Source of the DNA: Magnetococcales bacterium
GTDB taxonomy: Bacteria > Pseudomonadota > Magnetococcia > Magnetococcales > JADFWU01
NCBI GenBank assembly: GCA_015234045.1
Contig: JADFWU010000011.1
Span: 17,428-81,427, forward strand
Length of the DNA stretch: 64,000 bases
Direction: 5' to 3'
Made by a program: the position numbers and the translations under genes. Of the stretch, positions 54,781 to 63,938 are shown piece after piece. Numbering within the stretch: position 1 is the stretch's first letter; each line of letters begins with the position of its first letter. The notes under the pieces were generated by a model, which did no database searches, was not told the DNA's origin, and saw only the letters and a program-made list of their open reading frames with translations.

Positions 54781-56094
54781 CTACCCCGCTGGAAAGCGAT
54801 GGATATTCCTGGAGATAATATTTGTCCGAACCTGATTGGAATGCCGCATAAGCTGACTCTGATTCCACATCAGGTTACTACGCTGAAGAAAATCCCGCTC
54901 TGAAAAGAGCTGATTGAATTTCAGCGTGTCGTACTGTATTTGGGTTTCGAGTTTTTCCAAATGGATAATAAGCTGTCCAGAAAGTTCATTGAGCAGATTC
55001 ATCTCCTCCAGCAGACGGAGAATACTCATCTCTTTAACAGCCATGCGCACCAAATTAGCGCCAGCCCTATGCAGCGCTGAATGTGCGGCTTCCATATCTG
55101 TAAAACCTTGATACTGTTTAAAGACTTGACCTGCTCCATAGTACCATTTACCAAGATTACAGTGTTGATGATTTGAGTATTGCCTTACCAACATATCAAC
55201 ATCTATTTTCTTTTTTTCCTGTTTGGACATATCAACCAGATAGCTCACCTCTTCCAGGATATCCTTACGCCATTCCATATGATCCAATTGAATCAGGTGC
55301 AACAATCCGCTGGGATTTCCTTTCCACTGACGTTTATTTGTAATTTCGAGTAATTGTTCAAACTCTACCGGCCTGCTCAACCAATATCCCTGCCCATAGG
55401 AACATCCCATACGCATCAGCTTTTCATAGCAGAGCTTATCCTCTATGCCCTCTGCTACAGTAGTCATATTGAGCATTCGTGCCATCCGAATACTGGAAGA
55501 GACGATACGCTCCTTTTTCTTATTTGTCATGAGACCAGCAACGATACTTCTATCCAGCTTCAACCGTGAAAAGGGCAGATTGGATAGAACCTCAAGTGAC
55601 GTATAGCCCGTGCCAAAGTCATCAATTGAAATTGTAACGCCACTCGCCGCCAGTTGTGCAAGCCTGTTTTGCACCTGTTTCGGCGATTTGATAATTGTCC
55701 GCTCGGTAATTTCCAACTCCAGAAGAGAAGCATCCAACTTATTGCTTTCTATTAGATCGCGCAGATAGTCCAGTAGTTGATCATCTTCGAGATCCTGATA
55801 GGTAATATTGACAGCAATCGGTATTGGACGCTGTGTCAGTTTCATTATATGCAGCTGTTTCACTGCATTATCAATAGCAATCTGGGTAATCTGTCTGATC
55901 AAACCCTGCTGTTCTGCATAAGGAATAAAACTGTCAGGACCGATTATGACACCATTGGCGCTTTGCCAACGGATAAGCGCTTCAGCCCCGGAAACCAGCC
56001 CCGTTGCCATGGACACCTTGGGCTGATAAACAAACACGAACTCTTTATTTTGCACCGCTTCACTAAACAACACAGCATTCATTTGAATGGACAT
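54781..56094 (-). CDS. EAL phosphodiesterase fused to a CZB zinc-binding domain
   Basis: 437 residues from ATG 56094 with a weak AAGAG; an upstream TTG is less likely. EAL domain at about 10-265 with every catalytic motif: GAEALIRW (EAL at 38-40), VNIT, LELEITE, DDFGTGYTSL, KLDRS, AEGIE and GQGYWLSRP. It should hydrolyse cyclic di-GMP. A CZB domain at about 282-385 has QLDHMEWRKDI, the zinc-site QHCNLGKWYYG and HSALHRAG. The rest is helical. CZB with EAL is an unusual combination; CZB usually joins chemoreceptors or GGDEF. Zinc or oxidant levels could set phosphodiesterase activity. It follows the cNMP/receiver gene on the same strand. Confidence 0.9.
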   Translation of the reverse strand: MSIQMNAVLFSEAVQNKEFVFVYQPKVSMATGLVSGAEALIRWQSANGVIIGPDSFIPYAEQQGLIRQITQIAIDNAVKQLHIMKLTQRPIPIAVNITYQDLEDDQLLDYLRDLIESNKLDASLLELEITERTIIKSPKQVQNRLAQLAASGVTISIDDFGTGYTSLEVLSNLPFSRLKLDRSIVAGLMTNKKKERIVSSSIRMARMLNMTTVAEGIEDKLCYEKLMRMGCSYGQGYWLSRPVEFEQLLEITNKRQWKGNPSGLLHLIQLDHMEWRKDILEEVSYLVDMSKQEKKKIDVDMLVRQYSNHQHCNLGKWYYGAGQVFKQYQGFTDMEAAHSALHRAGANLVRMAVKEMSILRLLEEMNLLNELSGQLIIHLEKLETQIQYDTLKFNQLFSERDFLQRSNLMWNQSQLMRHSNQVRTNIISRNIHRFPAG

Positions 56095-56311
56095 AGCTCT
56101 TGACCTGTGGATACAAAAACTTGAAGAGGATTTTTTGAGGGCGGTCATCATCAACACAGGAAACAACGTAGTCCGTCATTTCCCGATCAAACGGGTAGCC
56201 ATGATATGTGGGCAGCATGAGGTGCTTCACGGCGATAATGAGGGTAGATGGAGGTATCCACCCTGTTTAACTAACGACTTCTAACTCTGTTCATGGAGAG
56301 CGATAGAGAGG

Positions 56312-57367
56312 TTATGGACTGTTGAATGGCGTAACAACACGCGCCAGACACGGCGACCACCTGGAAGCCATCCATGAACGGAGTCGATGCATTTTGCTGT
56401 GTCTATACTCTGGATTAAAACCGGAAACCGCACAAAAATCATTTGCAGACACAACAGGAAACCGGAACCTTTGTCGCTCAACAGCAAACTGAAGGACACG
56501 TTTAAGCATCTCTGAATTTGTACGATTTTTCACCAGAAAATCCTGAGCTCCACAGTGAACCGCACGCCTGGACCAGCTGGCATTATCCGTCCCGGAGAGA
56601 ATGATAATCGGTGTCTCAGGATAACGCTGATAAAGGCTGACAAAACTACTCAGACCACGACTATCCGGTAGATTGAGATCCATCAGAATCACATCGTATT
56701 TGTTTTCTTGGAGCAGATTCAGAGCACTGCCCAAACTTTCCGCAACGTTCAAAGCATGCGAAAAGGAGACTTCATCCTGTTCATTTTCTGTTTCAGCTTT
56801 TTTCAGCCAATTTTTCACCAAGGCAATAAAATCCGGGTCATCCTCCACCAGTAGAATATGGTGCCGCACGCTGAAATCATGAACATTGAGTAACTGACGG
56901 CCATCATCTGGCTCAGTGGAATGATAATCACCCTGGTTGCGAATTTCACCACGCGGTTGAAGGTCCAAGCCATGGCGCATTGAGCGTGCCATTTCCAGCC
57001 AGCGTTCCCGCTCCGAATCGAGATCATGGATTTTCTGTGCCATATGCTGAACTATGCGAAAAGCAACGGAAGGATTACTATGGAACTGTTGAAAAAGGGT
57101 GTGAGCATCCATGCGGATGAGATACCCCTCTTCAACCATGCGGGCAGAAGTTGTTCGGCGCTTATCGGCGGTGAACAGTGCCGTTTCGCCGAACAGTTCA
57201 CCAGGGCCGACATCGGCCATCTTTTTGGTTCGTCCACCATTTGTACTGACCAGCTCAACACGCCCACTTTGGACGATGTACATACTTTTTGCCAAACTTT
57301 CCTGCTGAAAAATACGCACCCCGGCCGGATAGTGTTTGCCCAGTTGACGTGTTGGAAAGATGGCCAT
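56312..57367 (-). CDS. Cyclic-nucleotide-binding plus receiver-domain protein
   Basis: 351 residues. Cyclic-nucleotide-binding beta-barrel at about 5-120 with VGPGELFGETALF and the RRTTSARM end of the phosphate cassette. Linker, then a receiver domain at about 170-300 with LLVEDDPDF, the acceptor Asp in VILMDLNLP, and K in FLVKNR. The last 50 residues are basic and Trp-rich. There is no HTH or enzymatic domain, so it likely acts as a protein-interaction switch integrating cAMP or c-di-GMP with phosphorylation. It precedes the EAL-CZB gene by about 217 bp, in the same direction. Confidence 0.88.
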   Translation of the reverse strand: MAIFPTRQLGKHYPAGVRIFQQESLAKSMYIVQSGRVELVSTNGGRTKKMADVGPGELFGETALFTADKRRTTSARMVEEGYLIRMDAHTLFQQFHSNPSVAFRIVQHMAQKIHDLDSERERWLEMARSMRHGLDLQPRGEIRNQGDYHSTEPDDGRQLLNVHDFSVRHHILLVEDDPDFIALVKNWLKKAETENEQDEVSFSHALNVAESLGSALNLLQENKYDVILMDLNLPDSRGLSSFVSLYQRYPETPIIILSGTDNASWSRRAVHCGAQDFLVKNRTNSEMLKRVLQFAVERQRFRFPVVSANDFCAVSGFNPEYRHSKMHRLRSWMASRWSPCLARVVTPFNSP

Positions 57368-57536
57368 GAATTACCCCAGAGGCGTTTCTAGTAATTGTTC
57401 ATGGCCACCATTATAACAGTTAAATATTAAGGGCACGTGAAAGGCGTGTAAAATCTCTCCGAAAAACAAACAGTTCAAAAAATCACACAACGTTCAGAAT
57501 CAGAGAAAACCGGCCCTTCTCTGCCACGCAGAAGTT

Positions 57537-59408
57537 TTATTTATCCACATCCATTTCCAACCAGGCATCTTCACTATCGGTTTCAATACGTCTGCGGATT
57601 TTATCGTATTCAACCTGAGAGCGCTTCATCAATACCTGTCCCTGGGCCATAATCTCTTTACGCTGCTTTTCATTCACGCTGACCGTAAATAGCCGCTTGA
57701 GCGGATTGCCTTGGAACTTGTAATAATAGGCGCGCAAAATGGTTCGCGCCTTGTCACAGGTATTACTCAGATTGGTCAATACGCCTTTAACCTGCTCAAC
57801 ATTACCATGCTTGACCAAACCATAAGCCAGAATCATTGAGGCTGTAGAGTCCATGGTAACCTGTTTGAATGCACGGATTATATCATCAGGATTTCCTCGA
57901 TGAACGAGTTCTGACATGATAATTTCACCAGCTGCACTATGGTCGGAAACATGGCGCTCCAACACTTGCAACAAGCTGGCATCCGGTGCTTTACCTACAA
58001 AACGCGCAATCAAAATGGCCAACGCACGGGAAGATTCACCGCGCATATAGGTCTTTAGAACCGCAATTGCATTGACCATTTCATTGATGGAGGTGCTGCG
58101 GTCGGCAATCTGGGTTGCCATTTTCACCGAACCTTGGGCATTGTCCTGCATATAGCCCAAGCTTTGGATAAAGTCATTCACCGTGCCACGTTCAACCAAA
58201 CGCTGAATCAAACGGCTCTGAAGCTCTGGATAGTTCTGTGTCCAGTTTAACGCCTCAATAACCCGCTCGCTTGGGAATGCCGTCACCACATGGTCGGTCA
58301 ACTGCATTAGCATAGGTGAGTTGGGCGGTAGGATTTGGAACAACTCCAAAATGGTTTTGAAGTGTTTACGCTCCAAAATAGCATCGAACAGAATTTCAAT
58401 GCCCGCTTGTTCTTTCAGGCCAAGCAGGTGTTTGAATGCAAAAAGCAGATCCGGGCTATGTGCTTTTTGAGCCATACCCTGGATAATCTCCTTACGAATC
58501 GTCTCATTGGCATGCCACTCCATGAGATAGACCAACATCTCTTCGACATTACCATCACGAATCGCTTCGTAAATGTCCGGCATTTCATCTTCCATGGCAC
58601 CGCGTTTGAAATCGCACTCACGCAACATTTCATCGGTATCCAGCTCGGCATCCTCTTCTCGAGAACGCTTCACCTCTTCAGTAATAAAATCAACCACATC
58701 ACTGAATTTACCTTTGTAACCCATGGCAATCATCATGATTTCAATGCCGGCGATCTCTTGTAGCGCACCATCACCACCACGCACACGAGAGACCCGACGC
58801 ACCACACCATTCACCGGGATTTCATAGGATGATCCGCCAGCACCCTGGACCATGATCTCCATTTTGATAAAGTCTTCACCTTTCAATTTATTCAGAAAGG
58901 CATCGCCACCCGCCTCTTTAAAGCCCGGCACTTTGTAGGAGAATGAAAGCCCACCCATGCCGATATCGGTTATCCTTGCCCGAAACGGTGCGCCCCTTTT
59001 TTTGCGTATTTCTGTCTCAAGTTCGATGGTTGACGGCACCCGAACGCGATTATGTGCGCGTACTTTCTTCATTCCCAGCGCTGTAGGAAAGCTCACCTCA
59101 GCATACAGAAGATCGCCCGACTTTCCGGTCTGTATGAAGGTACTGGTCAAATCAATCAGATCGCCATCCATTTGAAAAAACATTTTCAAATTCATATCCG
59201 GCTTCAGCTTGCGGACCACACTCCCTTCGGGAATGGAGAGAATCAGTGAACGCTTTCTGGCCAGATTGCCGTCCTTACAGATGAAATAGGCGTTAAACTT
59301 GCCAGCACCACCCATAATGACATCAACAACAACCTGCTCCCGCACGGCCAAACGCATGATTCGGATAATGTCCGCCGATGATTTGACTTGCTCTTTAACC
59401 TTCAACAT
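57537..59408 (-). CDS. PilZ/YcgR-like protein with helical-repeat C-terminus
   Basis: 623 residues from ATG 59408 with GGAG 10 nt upstream. A YcgR-like N-terminal domain (about 10-110) precedes a PilZ domain (about 110-235) with RAHNRVRVP (RxxxR motif) and DIGMGGLSF (D-x-[SG]-xxG), so cyclic di-GMP binding is likely. From about 250 the protein is helical, with units of 30-40 residues (for example LAFKHLLGLKEQAGIEILF, FKTILELFQILPP), reminiscent of HEAT-like repeats. By family knowledge YcgR-type proteins brake the flagellar motor when bound to c-di-GMP; the long repeat part may bind another partner. The plus-strand genes beyond it diverge. Confidence 0.85.
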   Translation of the reverse strand: MLKVKEQVKSSADIIRIMRLAVREQVVVDVIMGGAGKFNAYFICKDGNLARKRSLILSIPEGSVVRKLKPDMNLKMFFQMDGDLIDLTSTFIQTGKSGDLLYAEVSFPTALGMKKVRAHNRVRVPSTIELETEIRKKRGAPFRARITDIGMGGLSFSYKVPGFKEAGGDAFLNKLKGEDFIKMEIMVQGAGGSSYEIPVNGVVRRVSRVRGGDGALQEIAGIEIMMIAMGYKGKFSDVVDFITEEVKRSREEDAELDTDEMLRECDFKRGAMEDEMPDIYEAIRDGNVEEMLVYLMEWHANETIRKEIIQGMAQKAHSPDLLFAFKHLLGLKEQAGIEILFDAILERKHFKTILELFQILPPNSPMLMQLTDHVVTAFPSERVIEALNWTQNYPELQSRLIQRLVERGTVNDFIQSLGYMQDNAQGSVKMATQIADRSTSINEMVNAIAVLKTYMRGESSRALAILIARFVGKAPDASLLQVLERHVSDHSAAGEIIMSELVHRGNPDDIIRAFKQVTMDSTASMILAYGLVKHGNVEQVKGVLTNLSNTCDKARTILRAYYYKFQGNPLKRLFTVSVNEKQRKEIMAQGQVLMKRSQVEYDKIRRRIETDSEDAWLEMDVDK

Positions 59409-59772
59409 GATCAATTTGCTCCGCTAAACTGCTCTGCCCCTTCCATGGACCCCGGTGCCCTGGTCGAGGATATCAAAGCCGCCTCTTCACAACCTGTTTG
59501 GAAACACTGGGTTCCCATTCCTGGTGCAGGCTCTCAGTTGGATCTTAATCCACCAACAGTACCACAAACTCAAGCGCTATCTACACCTTTCACTTGTGTG
59601 TCCTGTACGGATTAATCCTCCTGACAAAAAAATCGGTTATTATTTTCGATGGACAAGACGATACTATTCCTTGAAACTGTTTTTAGCGATTCAAGGGCCT
59701 TAAAAAAAAACAGATCAGGCCCCAAAGATTCAATTTAATAGCCCATCTGGATTAACATCCTGGGAGGAAACG
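59409..59772. other. Intergenic region, no gene supported
   Basis: Separates the divergent PilZ gene and the small secreted protein. Short frames exist on the plus strand but none has a ribosome site or recognisable product. No clear promoter stands out. Confidence 0.5.
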
Positions 59773-60228
59773 ATGATCTCACGCCTTGTAACGGCTCTGA
59801 CCACCGCTTTATTCATCAGTTTGATCAGCCTATCGGTTCAAGCCGGTGGATTTCTTTTCCATGACACCAAATCACCACCCAAAGTACAAACAATACCGCC
59901 CATGGCCGTCACACCCACTCTGGTTGCGCCACAAGCACCGATGATCCTCTATCCGACGATACAACAAACCGCCGTACCGATGATCATCACACCAAGCGCA
60001 CCCATCGTGGCCGCTCCGACTGTACCACAGGCCTATGTCTCAACACCTCACCCATCCTATCCGCATTCCATTGCGCTCCATCCCTACGCCGTAGCACCAC
60101 AACCCTATGTCATGGCACCACTACCCATGATGGCTCCGGCACCAACGTTTATACCGGCACAGCCAGCCAAACCACTGGAAATGCATAGCTACCCTGGTGT
60201 TCCGGGGCGTTACTTTGAGGTTGAATAG
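59773..60228 (+). CDS. Small secreted Pro-rich protein
   Basis: 151 residues; GGGAGG precedes ATG by 6 nt. A signal peptide of about 24 residues (ending SVQAGG) is followed by a Pro/Ala/Tyr/Met-rich sequence with many APxP, PHPY and MAP elements. No globular domain or lipobox Cys is visible. It is probably an exported, disordered or surface-associated protein. It ends EVE near a dispersed repeat copy. Confidence 0.75.
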   Translation: MISRLVTALTTALFISLISLSVQAGGFLFHDTKSPPKVQTIPPMAVTPTLVAPQAPMILYPTIQQTAVPMIITPSAPIVAAPTVPQAYVSTPHPSYPHSIALHPYAVAPQPYVMAPLPMMAPAPTFIPAQPAKPLEMHSYPGVPGRYFEVE

Positions 60229-60253
60229 TCTGAGTTGAACGACTTTTGCATCT

Positions 60254-60324
60254 GTCATTCCCGCAGAAGCGGGAATGACAGCTACACACTGTTATGGCCT
60301 GTTTCAACCGGCAATTGCGTAACG
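60254..60324. repeat. Dispersed repeat, copy B
   Basis: gtcattcccgcagaagcgggaatgac (60254-60279) is a hairpin; the 28-bp block at 60297-60324 matches that of copy A exactly. The distance between the two parts is 17 bp here and about 60 bp in copy A, so the elements differ by an indel. Confidence 0.8.
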
Positions 60325-60359
60325 TCCGACACGCTCCGAAAAAACAGATAACGCCCCTG

Positions 60360-63035
60360 TCATTTCCGCCCACTCTTGGCCCGCCAACTGGCGATCCACT
60401 GTTTCGCGGTATCCTGTTCAGCCCTGCTCAACGCACGGTAGATCTGTTTCTGCAACCGCTCTGCCTGGCTTCGATCCCGTCCCGGTGGCAACCTGTCCAG
60501 ACTCAACGTTACCCACATAAACGCCCGCACTGGATTACGCCGAACCCCGACCCCTTCAGAATACATCACACCCAACCGAAGCCGAGCAAAACCAGATCCC
60601 TGTTGTGCGGCCAGGCCGTACCAACGCGCCGCCTCACGCAAATTATAGGGCACACCATCCGCCCCTTCAGCATGAAGCAATCCCATGCGCTCCTGTGCTT
60701 CCATCACGCCATTTCCTGCCGCTTCACGGAACCACTGTAACGATTTTTCCGGTTGAGCTGGATATCCGGGCCGCCCCTGGAGATAGACCATGGCCAGATC
60801 AAATTGAGCGCGTGCGATGCCTTGCATCGCGGCGCTGTAGAGCCATTTTACGCCCTCTTCGACATCCGTCTTATCCAATCCCTTGCCTTCAAGCAGTAGT
60901 TTTGCCAGTGCATACTGTGCTTGAGAGATGCCCTGTTCAGAGGCTTTTCCATACCATTCAACCGCTTTTTTATTGTCTTGAAACACACCCAATCCACGGG
61001 TATACATCCACGCCAGGTAATATTGTGCTAAAGGGTGTCCCTGAATAGCGGCCCGTTTATACCAATCAGTGGCTTTGGTTTGATTGGCCTCCACGCCTTT
61101 ACCTTGGGCATACATCCGACCCAGTTTATATTGTGCTTCCCGGTGTCCACGCGCAGCGGCACGCCAATACCACTCCCACGCCTCACTTTCATTGCGTGCA
61201 ACGCCTTTACCCTCTTGATAGAGTCCGGCAAGATTGACCTGAGCATCCAGGTGATCTTTTTCCGCCGCCTGACGATACCAACGCGCGGCTTCGGTGGGAT
61301 TAGCGGCAGTGCCTCGTCCTTCGGCATACATGACACCCAGATTATTCCAGGCATCGACCACATCATGTTTGGCGGATTCCTGATACCAGCGTAGCGCCAC
61401 TGCATCATCGTGCTCGACACCGACCCCTTGAGAAAACAGCAAACCGAGATTGTATTGAGCAAGGCCATGATCTTTTCTGGCGGCTTTATCGAAAAGAACC
61501 GCCGCACGCGCCAAATCCGCTTCAACGCCGTTTCCATTCAGATACTGTTTTGCCAAACGGTATTGGGCTTCGACATGTCCTTGATCTGCGGCCCGGTTGA
61601 ACATATCCGCCGCTTTATGGAGATCTCTGGAAAGGCTTTTTTCATCGGCAAAGCGTTCACCAACGCGGAACTGCGCCTCAGGATGGCCCCCTTCCGCTGC
61701 ACGCAGATACCATTTCACCGCCTCGGGATAGTCGCGCATCACGCCTTCACCACGATCATAGATATCCGCCACGCGAAACTGTGCTTCAACCCGCCCTTGT
61801 TCACCGGCCAGCCGATACCATTTCAGCGCCTCGGCCACATCTTTATCAACACCTTGCCCTTGATCGAACATCCGTGCAACGCGCATCTGAGCATCAGGAT
61901 TGCCCTGTTGAGCCGCCTCACGCAGCCAGCGCAGGGACTCCCGTTGATCAGGCAACAATTCACCGCCTTGTGAAAGCATTGTACCTAAACGGTGCTGTGC
62001 GGCAGCATGCCCCTGTTTACCGGCTTTTTTAAGCCAGACTTGTGCTTTTTGGGGATCTTTCTCGACACCAGCGCCATCCAGATACGCCATAGCCAGTTTA
62101 TATTGTGCCGCTGGCAATCCTTTTTCAGCCGCCTTGCGGAACCACTTCAGCCCCTCTTGAGGATTGGGCGCAATACCTTTTCCTTCGGCATAGAGCACGC
62201 CTAGATTATATTGATCCAGCGCCGAGCCGTTCTCTATGGAGCGTCCATACCAGTCCAACCCTTTGGCGACATCACGATTGACACCCTGGCCTTTCTTATA
62301 GAGAGAGCCTAACGCCGCTTGAGCCGGTGCATACCCTTTCTGCGCCGCCTTTTTAAACAGCGCTGCGGCCTTCTCCACATCCTTCTGAACACCTGAACCA
62401 CGCAACAACGCCTGAGCCATTCGATAAGAGGCTTCTACATGACCCTTGCCCGCCGCCATCTCAAACCATTGATAAGCGGATTTCGGATCTTTCTCGACAC
62501 CGCGCCCCTCTGATTTCATGTTGGCCAGAGCGACAGCGGCATCGACCACACTCTCTTCAGCGGCTTTTTGATACCATTTTGCCGCCTCGGTTGGGTCTTT
62601 TTCCGCGCCTTGGCCGTTGTCCAGCATGTACCCCAAGGCGTGCATGGCTTCTGGGATGCCGGCTTCAGAGGCCTTTCTAAACCATTTCACTGCCAGAACA
62701 GGATCTTTAGGCGTACCGTGGCCGTTTCGATGGATCAAACCGAGGCTGTATTGTGCTTCTGAATGATTCTGGTCCGCAGCCTGTTGAAACCATCTCAGCG
62801 CCTCAAGATAGTTCTTTGCCGTACCGCGTCCTTGGTAATAGAGAAAGCCCAAAGCGTGCTGTGCATCGGCACTCCCTGATTCGGCAACCGGTGTTAACGT
62901 GGCGATGGCGCTCTTATACTTGCCCGCCTGCAACGCCGCCATACCCGCCGACAAACCACCCGCATCAGCCGCCCAAACCGCACTGGAGAACAGCAGCAGG
63001 ATTCCCATCAATCCCATCCAAACTTTTGATCCCAT
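60360..63035 (-). CDS. Large secreted Sel1-repeat protein
   Basis: 891 residues from ATG 63035 (GGGAG 8 nt upstream; a TTG 15 nt earlier is not needed). A signal peptide of about 22 residues ends AVWA. Almost the whole mature protein is made of 36-residue Sel1-like repeats, about two dozen of them, with the typical A-x-x-x-L-G-x-[ML]-[YL]-x-x-G-x-G-[VT] and A-x-x-W-[YF]-x-x-A-A units. The end (SRAEQDTAKQWIASW) is a short non-repeat helix. By family knowledge Sel1 proteins are protein-interaction scaffolds, often exported. The number of units is unusually high. No partner gene is adjacent. Confidence 0.93.
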   Translation of the reverse strand: MGSKVWMGLMGILLLFSSAVWAADAGGLSAGMAALQAGKYKSAIATLTPVAESGSADAQHALGFLYYQGRGTAKNYLEALRWFQQAADQNHSEAQYSLGLIHRNGHGTPKDPVLAVKWFRKASEAGIPEAMHALGYMLDNGQGAEKDPTEAAKWYQKAAEESVVDAAVALANMKSEGRGVEKDPKSAYQWFEMAAGKGHVEASYRMAQALLRGSGVQKDVEKAAALFKKAAQKGYAPAQAALGSLYKKGQGVNRDVAKGLDWYGRSIENGSALDQYNLGVLYAEGKGIAPNPQEGLKWFRKAAEKGLPAAQYKLAMAYLDGAGVEKDPQKAQVWLKKAGKQGHAAAQHRLGTMLSQGGELLPDQRESLRWLREAAQQGNPDAQMRVARMFDQGQGVDKDVAEALKWYRLAGEQGRVEAQFRVADIYDRGEGVMRDYPEAVKWYLRAAEGGHPEAQFRVGERFADEKSLSRDLHKAADMFNRAADQGHVEAQYRLAKQYLNGNGVEADLARAAVLFDKAARKDHGLAQYNLGLLFSQGVGVEHDDAVALRWYQESAKHDVVDAWNNLGVMYAEGRGTAANPTEAARWYRQAAEKDHLDAQVNLAGLYQEGKGVARNESEAWEWYWRAAARGHREAQYKLGRMYAQGKGVEANQTKATDWYKRAAIQGHPLAQYYLAWMYTRGLGVFQDNKKAVEWYGKASEQGISQAQYALAKLLLEGKGLDKTDVEEGVKWLYSAAMQGIARAQFDLAMVYLQGRPGYPAQPEKSLQWFREAAGNGVMEAQERMGLLHAEGADGVPYNLREAARWYGLAAQQGSGFARLRLGVMYSEGVGVRRNPVRAFMWVTLSLDRLPPGRDRSQAERLQKQIYRALSRAEQDTAKQWIASWRAKSGRK

Positions 63036-63390
63036 CAGTGCATCTCCCAACCTGTTTTTCTTTTTGATCTTTCATGAATGGCGAAGCGCCAGCCGCTTGT
63101 GTCCCATCGGCAGACTGAATCGGTATATCCTACATTTATATTTTAACATAAGACAGAACGCCAACCTGTTGTGGTGCGCACACCCTTTGCTGGCGCTATT
63201 TTTTGACACATCCCAAAGAACCGACAGATAGAAATTCATGCAGTGCATATCCCAAGAAACCCACCCTTTACAGGATAATATAAACTTGTCCTATCAAACC
63301 AACATCTTGTCCCCTTGAGACCATGCCATACGGCCTGATTTCGGGAAAAAATCACCGACTCCGACACATGGCACGGATGTTGTTATATAC
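63036..63390. other. Intergenic region, no gene supported
   Basis: Lies between the divergent Sel1 gene and the orphan gene at 63391. Nothing recognisable; short plus-strand frames lack ribosome sites. It should hold promoters for both neighbours. Confidence 0.45.
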
Positions 63391-63837
63391 ATGTCAGCAA
63401 GAAGAAAAAGACAACTAAAAAAAACGGCACCGTTTGATCGCGGTTTTACTAAGTATTATTGCGGAGTACTCCCTGAAATGGGCAAACTATCTCTCCCCTT
63501 TTTCGAAACATCTCGAATTCATCGTTATTTGATGGTCAATCATCAAGAAGTTAAAATGACGCCAAGACAGCCTGACAGTCATTATGATCTTCAGATGATC
63601 GAGGAAGACACACTTTCTGAAAAGATGATGTCCAGAGTCCAACCGATTAATCACGGACTTCCTAACAACTTTTCCGTTGCATTCGATATTTATGAAAACG
63701 GAACTTACGAAACATCACGCGAAAATCGTGATTTATTTCTACATAAAGATGAGATTCTTCTTTTAGATGCCGGTATTATTGATCGTGACTGTTCGGATAT
63801 AAACACACCGCAGTTTGATTTTATTCCTACTGAATAA
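63391..63837 (+). CDS. Orphan protein of 148 residues
   Basis: A complete frame starting MSARRKRQLKKTAPFDRGFT, with no signal peptide, membrane segment or known domain. The N-terminus is basic; the C-terminal two thirds are acidic with a NFSVAFDIYENGTYE strand-rich section. No strong ribosome site precedes the ATG. A strong terminator follows 27 bp later, which supports it being expressed. I do not recognise it. Confidence 0.6.
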   Translation: MSARRKRQLKKTAPFDRGFTKYYCGVLPEMGKLSLPFFETSRIHRYLMVNHQEVKMTPRQPDSHYDLQMIEEDTLSEKMMSRVQPINHGLPNNFSVAFDIYENGTYETSRENRDLFLHKDEILLLDAGIIDRDCSDINTPQFDFIPTE

Positions 63838-63864
63838 TTTATTTTGTCGAACCCTGTGCCCTAT

Positions 63865-63894
63865 CAAAAAAGCCCGATTATTCGGGCTTTTTTG
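63865..63894. terminator. Bidirectional rho-independent terminator
   Basis: caaaaaagcccga (63865-63877) and its exact complement tcgggcttttttg (63882-63894) form a 13-bp stem with a 4-nt loop and U-rich ends on both strands. Confidence 0.92.
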
Positions 63895-63938
63895 ATTGAG
63901 TTATGAGTTACACAGTTGGTGGTCTGTCTGTGTTTTGC

